Below are positions 19,309 to 26,300 of a stretch of 64,000 nucleotides of DNA, piece by piece. The stretch comes from Lysobacter luteus. Lineage in GTDB: Bacteria > Pseudomonadota > Gammaproteobacteria > Xanthomonadales > Xanthomonadaceae. Within the stretch, counting starts at the first letter, position 1, and each line of letters begins with the position of its first letter. The position numbers were made by a program, and so were the translations under genes. The notes under the pieces were generated by a model. The model did no database searches. It worked only from the letters and a program-made list of their open reading frames with translations, and was not told the origin of the DNA. Location: NCBI RefSeq assembly GCF_907164845.1, contig NZ_OU015430.1, forward strand, positions 858,001 through 922,000, read 5' to 3'.

Positions 19309-20468
19309 TGGACCATCCCAAACCGCTGGACGACATCGCCCGGTTCCTCCGGCGGCTGCAATGGGCCGCGGTCGGCCTGTTCGTGTGCTGGCTGCTGTGG
19401 TTGCTGGCGCCGATCCTGACCCCGTTCGTGCTGGCGGCGCTGCTGGCATGGCTCGGCGACCCGCTGGTCGACCGCCTGGAGCGGGCCGGGCGCCGCCGCA
19501 ACGTCGCGGTGACGCTGGTGTTCACCGCGATGGCGCTGGTGGTGCTGCTCGGACTGGTGCTGCTGGTGCCAACGATCGAGAGCCAGATTGCGACCCTGAT
19601 CACGTCGATGCCGACCTACCGGGAGTGGTTCATCGGCACCGCGCTGCCGTGGCTGGAAGCCCGGTCGGGGCTCGACATCACCGGCTGGCTCGATTTCAAC
19701 CGGCTGATCGAGTTGCTGCGCAGCAACTGGGAGCGCGCCGGCGGTTTCGCGACCACGCTGCTGGGCTACATGTCGCGCTCGGGCTTCGCGTTGCTGGCGA
19801 TGGTGGCCAACATCGTGCTGCTACCGGTGATCACGTTCTTCTTCTTGCGCGACTGGGACCTGCTGGTGGCGAAGATCGCCGCGCTGGTTCCGCGCGACCA
19901 CACCGCGACGGTCGGGCGCCTGGCCAGCGAGTCCAGTGACGTGCTCGGTGGCTTCCTGCGCGGACAGTTCCTGGTGATGCTGATCCTCGGCGTGATGTAC
20001 GGCGTCGGACTGTGGGCGGTCGGCCTCGACCTGGGGATCCTGATCGGCATCATCGCGGGCCTGCTGACCTTCGTGCCGTACCTCGGACCGGCCAGCGGCA
20101 TCATCCTGGGCTGCATCGCGGCACTGGTGCAATACGGCGACTGGCAGCACGTCGCCGGGGTGCTGGCGGTGTTCGGCATCGGCCAGGTGATCGAGAGCTA
20201 CTGGCTGACGCCGAAACTCGTGGGTGACCGGATCGGCCTCCATCCGGTGGCGGTCATCTTCGCGGTGCTCGCGGGCGGCCAGCTGTTCGGTTTCCTCGGC
20301 ATGCTGCTGGCCCTGCCGGTGGCGGCGGTGGCCAACGTGCTGCTGCGCTACGCGCAGGAGCGCTACACGCACAGCCGGCTGTACGCCGGCGACCACCCGG
20401 CGATCGTGCTGGGTGAGGCCCATGACGCGCCGGTGATCCAGTACCCGCGGGAGCCGGAGGCCGAGTGA
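19308..20468 (+). CDS. AI-2E family transporter (PerM-like permease)
   Basis: A 386-aa polytopic inner-membrane protein of the AI-2 exporter/PerM superfamily. Two N-terminal hydrophobic helices (about 20-85) are followed by an amphipathic coiled region and five or six more membrane segments, including the family-typical GLLTFVPYLGPASGIILG (about 256-273) and a C-terminal LAGGQLFGFLGMLLALPVAAV. The role in autoinducer export is demonstrated only for a few relatives; substrate unknown. It overlaps the gene before by one base and hda by four. Confidence 0.88.
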   Translation: MDHPKPLDDIARFLRRLQWAAVGLFVCWLLWLLAPILTPFVLAALLAWLGDPLVDRLERAGRRRNVAVTLVFTAMALVVLLGLVLLVPTIESQIATLITSMPTYREWFIGTALPWLEARSGLDITGWLDFNRLIELLRSNWERAGGFATTLLGYMSRSGFALLAMVANIVLLPVITFFFLRDWDLLVAKIAALVPRDHTATVGRLASESSDVLGGFLRGQFLVMLILGVMYGVGLWAVGLDLGILIGIIAGLLTFVPYLGPASGIILGCIAALVQYGDWQHVAGVLAVFGIGQVIESYWLTPKLVGDRIGLHPVAVIFAVLAGGQLFGFLGMLLALPVAAVANVLLRYAQERYTHSRLYAGDHPAIVLGEAHDAPVIQYPREPEAE

Positions 20469-21202
20469 ACTCCCCGCGTTCCGGGCCGGAGCCGCCGGTG
20501 CAGTCGGCGTCGGCCGTTCCGCAGTTGCCGCTCGCGTTGCGCGCGCCGCCCGACCAGCGCCTGGACACCTTCGTAGCACCGCCGCCCGGCGTGGTGGAGC
20601 AACTGCGTGCGCTGGCCAGTGGCGGCAGTGAGGACTGGCTGCTGTTGTGCGGGCCGCTGGGCACCGGCAAGACCCATCTGCTGCTGGGCGCCTGCGCGGA
20701 GGCGCACGCGGCCGGCCGGCGGGCGGCCTACCTGCCGCTTGCCGCAGCCGCGGGCCGGTTGGGCGAGGCGCTGGAAGCACTGGAAGGGCATGACCTGATC
20801 GCGCTGGACGGGCTGGAGGCCATCGCCGGCGCGCGTGATGACGAGGTCGCACTGTTCCATGCCCACAACCGCTCCCGGGCAGCCGGGACCCGGATGGTCT
20901 ATTCGGCCCGCGCCAATCCGGAAGCGCTCGAGTTGGCCCTACCCGACCTGCGTTCGCGGCTTTCGCAATGCACCCGGGTCGTGCTCCAGCCGCTCGACGA
21001 CGAAGGCCGCCGCGAGGTGCTCCGCCAACGCGCGCGGCGCCGCGGATGGGCGCTGGAGGAACCGGCGCTGGAGTGGTTGCTGCGGCGGGTCGGGCGCGAC
21101 CTCGGCGGCCTGACCGCGTTGCTGGACCGGCTGGACCGCGCTTCGCTGGCCGCGCAGCGCCGGATCACCGTGCCGTTCCTGCGGCAGGTGCTGGGCGCCT
21201 GA
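20465..21202 (+). CDS. hda: DnaA regulatory inactivator Hda
   Basis: A DnaA-like AAA+ protein of 245 aa that, with the beta clamp, stimulates ATP hydrolysis by DnaA after initiation. The P-loop GPLGTGKT is at 63-70, a Walker B-like LIALDGLEAI near 118, and arginine-rich sensor helices follow. The N-terminal PQLPLAL at about 19-25 resembles the clamp-binding motif of Hda. There is no DNA-binding domain IV, which separates it from DnaA. It starts with a GTG overlapping the permease stop by four bases. Confidence 0.9.
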   Translation: MNSPRSGPEPPVQSASAVPQLPLALRAPPDQRLDTFVAPPPGVVEQLRALASGGSEDWLLLCGPLGTGKTHLLLGACAEAHAAGRRAAYLPLAAAAGRLGEALEALEGHDLIALDGLEAIAGARDDEVALFHAHNRSRAAGTRMVYSARANPEALELALPDLRSRLSQCTRVVLQPLDDEGRREVLRQRARRRGWALEEPALEWLLRRVGRDLGGLTALLDRLDRASLAAQRRITVPFLRQVLGA

Positions 21203-21242
21203 AAGACTCTGGTAGCCCGGCCACCGCGCCGACACCTGTTGA

Positions 21243-21959
21243 TCAGCGGTTGCGTGCTTCGTCTTCCAGGATGGCGTCGAGGTCTGCCAGGCGCTGTGGC
21301 GTGCCCACATCGGTCCAGCGGCCGCGGTGGTGTTCGCCGCTGACGGCGTTGCGCGCCATCGCCGCACGCAGCAGCGGCGCAAGCTTGAAACGCGGCGGGT
21401 CGCGCTCGGCGCCGTCGGCCGTGCCGATCACCTCGCGCCAGCGCTCGAACAGGGACGCACGGTAGACACCGATGCCGGAGAACGTGAGGCGCCGTGGCCC
21501 GTCGGATGCAAGCCGGTCACCGTCGAGCGCGAAGTCACCGGACGGGTTGTGCGCAGGGTTGTCGACCATCACCAGGTGCGCATCGCCCGCGGGAGCGGAC
21601 GGGAGGCGCGCATAGTCGACGTCGCTCCAGATGTCGCCGTTGACCGCGATGAAGGCATCGTCGTGCCCCAGCAGGTCCAGCGCCCGCCACATGCCGCCGC
21701 CGGTCTCCAGCGGGTCGGGGCCCTCGTAGGAGTAGCGGATGCGCATCCCCCAGCGGGCTCCGTCGCCGAGCGCCTGCGGGAACTGGTCGGCCAGCCAGCT
21801 GGTGTTGATGACAACCTCGTCGACACCGGCAGCGGCCAGCTTCTCCAGGTGCCAGCCGATCAACGGCTTGCCGCCCGCTTCGAGCAGCGGCTTGGGCGTG
21901 CGCGCGGTCAGCGGGCGCATCCGCTCGCCGAGGCCGGCGGACAGGACCAGGGCTTTCAT
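21243..21959 (-). CDS. murU: N-acetylmuramate alpha-1-phosphate uridylyltransferase MurU
   Basis: A 238-aa sugar nucleotidyltransferase converting MurNAc 1-phosphate to UDP-MurNAc. It has the pyrophosphorylase signature LSAGLGERMRPLTARTPKPL at 5-24 and a metal-binding AVNGDIWSDVDY. It overlaps the amgK gene by four bases, which is the strongest reason for MurU rather than a glucose or mannose nucleotidyltransferase. Together they bypass de novo UDP-MurNAc synthesis during peptidoglycan recycling, which in Pseudomonas gives some fosfomycin tolerance. Confidence 0.9.
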   Translation of the reverse strand: MKALVLSAGLGERMRPLTARTPKPLLEAGGKPLIGWHLEKLAAAGVDEVVINTSWLADQFPQALGDGARWGMRIRYSYEGPDPLETGGGMWRALDLLGHDDAFIAVNGDIWSDVDYARLPSAPAGDAHLVMVDNPAHNPSGDFALDGDRLASDGPRRLTFSGIGVYRASLFERWREVIGTADGAERDPPRFKLAPLLRAAMARNAVSGEHHRGRWTDVGTPQRLADLDAILEDEARNR

Positions 21960-22981
21960 TGCGATGGGCTGCTGGTGGCAAGCGCCGGGCGCACGTGGCG
22001 GTCGATGATCGACCCCAGTGGCGCCAGCTCCGGGTAACGCGGAACCACTTCGTCGAGGTAGCCGACGAACCGCGGCACGTCGGCCAGGTACTTCGGCTTG
22101 CCGTCGCGGTGGTGCAGCCGGGCGAAGATGCCGATGACCTTGAGGTGGCGCTGCACGCCGATCAGGTCGGCGTCGCGCCGGAAGCGCGCCAGCGACGGCA
22201 CCGGCAGGCCGGCCGCGGCGGCGCGCGCGTGGTACTGGTCGAGCCAGTCCGAAACACGGGACTCGGGCCAGCTCACGAACGCGTCCTTGAACAGGCTCAG
22301 CGCGTCGTAGGCGATCGGACCGCACACGGCGTCCTGGAAATCCAGCACCGCAGGGCCATCGTCGACCGGCATCAGGTTGCGCGGCATGTAGTCGCGGTGC
22401 ACCAGCACCTGGGGCTGCGCCAGCGCGGCGTCGACCAGGAACCGGTAGACCGCCTCCAGCTGCTCGAGCTCGGCGCACCCCAGCGTCGCGCCCAGGTGGC
22501 GGCCCAGATACCAGGTGTCGAACAGGCCAAGCTCGCGGGCCAGCAGCGCATGGTCGTAGGCCGGCAGCGCCGGCGGGCAGGGGATTGCCTGCAGCCTGAG
22601 CAACTGGTCGATGGCCGCGTCGAACAGCGCGTCGGCATTGCCGGCGTGGATGACGTGCAGGTACGTGTCGGCGCCCAGGTCCTCCAGCAGCAGGAAGCCG
22701 GCATCGGTATCGCGCGCGAGCACCCGAGGCACCCGCACGCCGCCGCCCTCGAGAAGTTCGCCGATCGCCAGCCACGGGCGGACGTCCTCCTTGTCCGGCG
22801 GCGAGTCCATCACGATCACGCTGGCGCGGTCGTCGAGGGCCGTCGCGGCGCGCCAGTAGCTGCGGAAGCCGGCATCGGTGGACGCGCGCACGAGTTCCAG
22901 CCCGGCATTGCCGGTGGCGGCGCGGGCCCAGGCCAGGCGCTCGGCGGCGCGGTCGTGGGAGTCGTCGGGGGGCAGGGTCAT
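21956..22981 (-). CDS. amgK: N-acetylmuramate/N-acetylglucosamine kinase AmgK
   Basis: A 341-aa aminoglycoside-phosphotransferase-fold kinase that makes the anomeric MurNAc 1-phosphate. The catalytic loop is VLVHRDYMPRNLM, followed by the metal-binding VLDFQDAVCGPIAYD. The N lobe includes FLLLEDLGADTYL. The ATG at 22981 was chosen because the N terminus then agrees with family length; the open frame extends another 90 codons upstream without similarity. It precedes murU in one operon. Confidence 0.9.
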   Translation of the reverse strand: MTLPPDDSHDRAAERLAWARAATGNAGLELVRASTDAGFRSYWRAATALDDRASVIVMDSPPDKEDVRPWLAIGELLEGGGVRVPRVLARDTDAGFLLLEDLGADTYLHVIHAGNADALFDAAIDQLLRLQAIPCPPALPAYDHALLARELGLFDTWYLGRHLGATLGCAELEQLEAVYRFLVDAALAQPQVLVHRDYMPRNLMPVDDGPAVLDFQDAVCGPIAYDALSLFKDAFVSWPESRVSDWLDQYHARAAAAGLPVPSLARFRRDADLIGVQRHLKVIGIFARLHHRDGKPKYLADVPRFVGYLDEVVPRYPELAPLGSIIDRHVRPALATSSPSQ

Positions 22982-23070
22982 GCAGGCTCCGGCGCGGCGG
23001 GGGCCGCGACTGCACAGGGTACTGGTGCGCCTGCGCCGGGGGAACGGCCGACGGACGCCTGAAATGCAGA

Positions 23071-23090
23071 CACCCCGGCGAACCGGGGTG
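23071..23090 (-). terminator. Probable terminator hairpin
   Basis: A perfect 8-bp stem, CACCCCGG and CCGGGGTG, around the tetraloop CGAA. It lies 25 bp past the stop codon of the GlsB-like gene. On the minus strand it is followed by a weak T-rich run (TCTGCATTTC), so termination may be partial. Confidence 0.5.
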
Positions 23091-23114
23091 CCTGGGCGCT
23101 CAACATCAATGGGT

Positions 23115-23381
23115 TCAGCGCGGAGGACGGACCGTCTTGCGACGCGTCGCCATCTGGTAGATGAAGAGCAGCACGATCGCGGCGAGGATCGCGATGGCCC
23201 AGACCAGCAGGCGGTTGTCCACGCCCATCGCGTCGGCGACATACCCACCGACCACCGCGCCGACGATGCCGAGCAGGATCGTCATGATCCAGCCCATCGG
23301 ATCCGAGCCGGGTTTCAGGAAACGCGCCAGCACGCCAATCACGGCGCCGCCGATGATGTACCCCAGGATGCCATCGAACAT
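23115..23381 (-). CDS. GlsB/YeaQ/YmgE family stress-response membrane protein
   Basis: An 88-aa inner-membrane protein with three predicted membrane helices. It carries the family pattern GYIIGGAVIGVLARFLKPG and ILLGIVGAVVGGYVADAMG, with two glycine-rich packing motifs. The C-terminal helix ends in a basic tail (MATRRKTVRPPR). A good GAGGAG ribosome binding site precedes the ATG at 23381. Relatives (transglycosylase-associated proteins) are induced by envelope or stationary-phase stress, but the mechanism is not known. Confidence 0.85.
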   Translation of the reverse strand: MFDGILGYIIGGAVIGVLARFLKPGSDPMGWIMTILLGIVGAVVGGYVADAMGVDNRLLVWAIAILAAIVLLFIYQMATRRKTVRPPR

Positions 23382-23452
23382 TGCGTTGCTCCTCAGCAGT
23401 GGGTGGATACCACGCCGGATCGTAGCACCGGCGCCGCACCCGCCCGGCTGCG

Positions 23453-24958
23453 TCAGCAGCAGCCGTGCTCGCCGCGCTCCTGGGTGCTTGCCGCGGCCGC
23501 CACGCCGGTGGTCTCGCCCCGCTGGCCGGCCTGGTGGTGGTCGGCGATCACGCGGGCGACGCTGGCGGTGACCCGCTTGCCCATCGGGATGTGCAGGAAC
23601 TCGTTGGGCCCATGCGCGTTGGAATGCGGGCCGAGCACGCCGGTGATCATGAACTGCGCGCCCGGGAACTTCTCGCCGAGCATGCCCATGAAGGGGATCG
23701 AGCCGCCTTCGCCCATGTACATCGCCGGCTTGCCGAAGAACGCCTGGCTGGCGTCGTCGATTGCCTGGTTGAGCCACGGCGACTGTGCCGGGGCGTTCCA
23801 GCCGCTGGACGACTTCTCCAGTTCGAGCTCGACATGGGCGCCGTTGGGCGGGTTGCTCAGCAGCACGTCCTTGAGCAGCTCGCCGGCCTTGCGGCCGTCA
23901 AGGGTCGGGGGCAAGCGCAGCGACAGCTTCACCGCGGTGTGGGGACGCAGCACGTTGCCGGCCGAGTCCAGCGACGGCATGCCGTCGATGCCGGTCACCG
24001 ACAGGGCCGGTCGCCACGTGCGGTTGAGCACCAGTTCGGCAAGCGTGTCGTCCATCGGGGTCATCCCGTCCAGCAGCGGGAACTTGTCGAATACCGCAGT
24101 GCCCAGCACTTCGGCCGCGCGACGTGCCTGCTCCAGCCGCTCGGCCGGCACTTCCACGTGCAGGCCTTCGATCAGGATCCGGCCGGTGGTCTCGTCCTCC
24201 AGCCGCGACAGCAACTGGCGCAGCAGTCGGAAGCTCGATGGCACCACGCCGGAGGCATCGCCCGAGTGCACGCCTTCGTCGAGGACCTTCACGGTGAAGT
24301 TGCCGCCGGCCAGGCCGCGCAGCGAGGTGGTGCACCAGAGCTGGTCGTAGTTGCCGCAGCCCGAGTCGAGGCAGACCACCAGCGACGGCTTGCCGATGCG
24401 GTCGGCGAGGTGGTCGACGTAGGCGGGCAGGTCGTAGCTGCCGGATTCCTCGCAGGCCTCGATCAGCACCACGCAACGTGCGTGCGGCAAACCCTGCTCG
24501 CGCAGTGCCATCACCGCCGTCAGCGAGCCGTAGATGGCGTAGCCGTCGTCGGCGCCGCCGCGGCCGTACAGCCGGTCACCCTTGATCACCGGCTTCCACG
24601 GACCGAGGTCGTCGTCCCAGCCGGTCATCTCGGGCTGTTTGTCGAGGTGGCCGTACAGCAGCACGCAGTCCTCGGCGCTGCCGCCGTTGGCCGGCGGGAT
24701 GTCGAGGAAAATCAGCGGGGTGCGTCCCTCCAGCCGGACCACCTCGACCTGCATGCCTTCGATGGCCTGTGACTTCGCCCAGCCTTCCATCAGCGCGACC
24801 GCCTGGTCCATGTAGCCGTGCTCGACCCACTGGGCGTCGAACATCGGCGACTTGTTGGGGATGCGGATGTACTCGACGAGCTGGGGAACGATCTGCTCGT
24901 CCCACTTGGCGTCTACGAAGCGCTGGATGCGGGCGTGGTCGATCGTGCTGGCAGCCAT
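23453..24958 (-). CDS. M20 family dipeptidase
   Basis: A cytosolic zinc metallopeptidase of 501 aa. Metal ligands and catalytic residues are visible in order: LLYGHLDKQPEM (His, catalytic Asp), YGRGGADDGYA, IEACEESGSYDL (catalytic Glu and ligand Glu), VVCLDSGCG, and the C-terminal GPHSNAHGPNEF (His). The insert between them is the dimerisation (lid) domain. This is the carnosinase/M20A-like group that cleaves dipeptides; the exact substrate is not inferable. The C terminus is rich in His, Ala, Ser and Cys, ending HGCC. A single gene unit with a weak GGGA ribosome binding site. Confidence 0.92.
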   Translation of the reverse strand: MAASTIDHARIQRFVDAKWDEQIVPQLVEYIRIPNKSPMFDAQWVEHGYMDQAVALMEGWAKSQAIEGMQVEVVRLEGRTPLIFLDIPPANGGSAEDCVLLYGHLDKQPEMTGWDDDLGPWKPVIKGDRLYGRGGADDGYAIYGSLTAVMALREQGLPHARCVVLIEACEESGSYDLPAYVDHLADRIGKPSLVVCLDSGCGNYDQLWCTTSLRGLAGGNFTVKVLDEGVHSGDASGVVPSSFRLLRQLLSRLEDETTGRILIEGLHVEVPAERLEQARRAAEVLGTAVFDKFPLLDGMTPMDDTLAELVLNRTWRPALSVTGIDGMPSLDSAGNVLRPHTAVKLSLRLPPTLDGRKAGELLKDVLLSNPPNGAHVELELEKSSSGWNAPAQSPWLNQAIDDASQAFFGKPAMYMGEGGSIPFMGMLGEKFPGAQFMITGVLGPHSNAHGPNEFLHIPMGKRVTASVARVIADHHQAGQRGETTGVAAAASTQERGEHGCC

Positions 24959-25143
24959 GGCGGAGTCCCGGATTGCAAAGAGGCCAATTGTAGCGCCCGT
25001 CGAGATGGGGCTTTTCCTACACGGTCTGGCGGCATCGGCCGGCCGGCGCGAGGTGCTTTCGACGATGGGCGGACGCCGGCCGCCCGCGGAGACTGTCCTC
25101 ACCGGCGGACAGGGCCGGCCACCCACCAAGCAAGGAGCTCGCC

Positions 25144-25455
25144 ATGAAATCCACCTTCCGACTCGCCGCCATGTCCCTGCTGCTGCCGCTGCTCTTCGCC
25201 GGCGCGGCCTTCGCCGCCGAAAAGGTGGACATCAACACCGCAGACGCCGCGACCCTCGACGAGGTGCTGCTCAACGTCGGGCCGTCGAAGGCGCAGGCGA
25301 TCGTCGACCACCGCAAGGCCAACGGTGCCTTCCGCAGCGCCGAGCAGCTGGCGCTGGTGAAGGGGATTGGCTTGGCAACGGTCGAGAAGAACCGCGATCG
25401 CATCGTCGTCGGCGGTTCTGCCAAGAGCGGCGGCAAGGCGTCGGCCGCGCGCTGA
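25144..25455 (+). CDS. ComEA-like helix-hairpin-helix protein, secreted
   Basis: A 103-aa exported DNA-binding protein. The signal peptide (LLPLLFAGAAFA) ends before AEKVDINTADAATLDEVL, the ComEA start. Two HhH motifs are present: NVGPSKAQAIVDHRKANG and LVKGIGLATVEKNRD. A basic, Ser/Gly/Ala-rich tail follows. The short form is the periplasmic DNA-receptor type used in natural transformation, but small HhH proteins of this kind are common and often not linked to competence. An AAGGAG site precedes the ATG. No other competence gene is nearby. Confidence 0.87.
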   Translation: MKSTFRLAAMSLLLPLLFAGAAFAAEKVDINTADAATLDEVLLNVGPSKAQAIVDHRKANGAFRSAEQLALVKGIGLATVEKNRDRIVVGGSAKSGGKASAAR

Positions 25456-25646
25456 GTCGCCGCTGCGGTCTGACGGTTTAGCGGGCAGGACGCCCGCAGG
25501 AAAACGGGGGAGAGACTCCGGACAAGGACGTGCGCCACCCGCCCCCGGAAGGAACCGGGGCGGGTGGCAACCTGCGTGGTGTACCGCCGGGGTGACGCCG
25601 GCGGATGGCTAGACTGTTGGCCCGACCGAACCGCACGCGCCGCCAA

Positions 25647-26267
25647 ATGCCCGCCACATCCCGTGTCATCCCCGCCAACGAGTACCGCCGCGAGCGCTGG
25701 CGCAACCAGCTGGGCTGGACGCGCGAGATCTGCCGCAACGGCGACGGCAACGCGTGGGACTGGCGGTTGTCTATCGCGGAGATCGAGCAGGACGCGGCGT
25801 TCTCTTGCTTCCCCGGCATCGACCGGGAACTGGTGCTGTTGGCCGGCAACGGCCTGCGGCTTCGCTTCGACGATGGGGAGTGCATCGACCTGCAGCCGCC
25901 GCACGAGCGCCACCGGTTCGCCGGGGAGCGGGGCGTGACCGGCGAGCTGGTCGACGGCCCCACCCACGATTTCAACCTGATGTGGCGGCGCGGCCGGGTC
26001 GAGGCCGACCTGTGGCACCGGCCGCTCGTCGGGCCCATGGTGATCTTCGCCGAGCCGCACTCGACCTGGGTCGTGCACCTGCTCGCCGGCCAGGCACGCT
26101 TTGCCGACAACTCGGGGCTGCCGGCGCTGGCGGCCGGTGACACCGCGCTGTTCGCGGCCGGTGCCGCCCGGTTACGCCATGTCATCGACGGCGGTGGGGA
26201 AGCGCTGTTGATCAGGCTGACGGGTGCCGGGGCCGGCGTTGGCGAGAAGATCGCTTCGGCCCGCTGA
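25647..26267 (+). CDS. HutD-like cupin protein
   Basis: A 206-aa protein of the HutD (YP_ cupin-type) family: RVIPANEYRRERWRNQLGWTREI at the start, then PTHDFNLMWRRGR, and the C-terminal HLLAGQARF with DTALFAAG. HutD proteins usually lie in histidine-utilisation operons and may limit urocanate-dependent expression; none of the hut genes (hutU, hutH, hutI, hutG) is nearby. Two ATGs are possible: 25647 fits family N termini better than 25605, which would add 14 residues. It converges on the iron operon with 33 bp between stop codons. Confidence 0.8.
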   Translation: MPATSRVIPANEYRRERWRNQLGWTREICRNGDGNAWDWRLSIAEIEQDAAFSCFPGIDRELVLLAGNGLRLRFDDGECIDLQPPHERHRFAGERGVTGELVDGPTHDFNLMWRRGRVEADLWHRPLVGPMVIFAEPHSTWVVHLLAGQARFADNSGLPALAAGDTALFAAGAARLRHVIDGGGEALLIRLTGAGAGVGEKIASAR

Positions 26268-26300
26268 TCGCCGCCGCCGACCAGATCCCGCGATCGGATT

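Noticed and set aside
25481-25497. Hairpin GCGGGC/GCCCGC after the ComEA-like gene, as a terminator
   Set aside because: Only a 6-bp stem with no T tract on either side.
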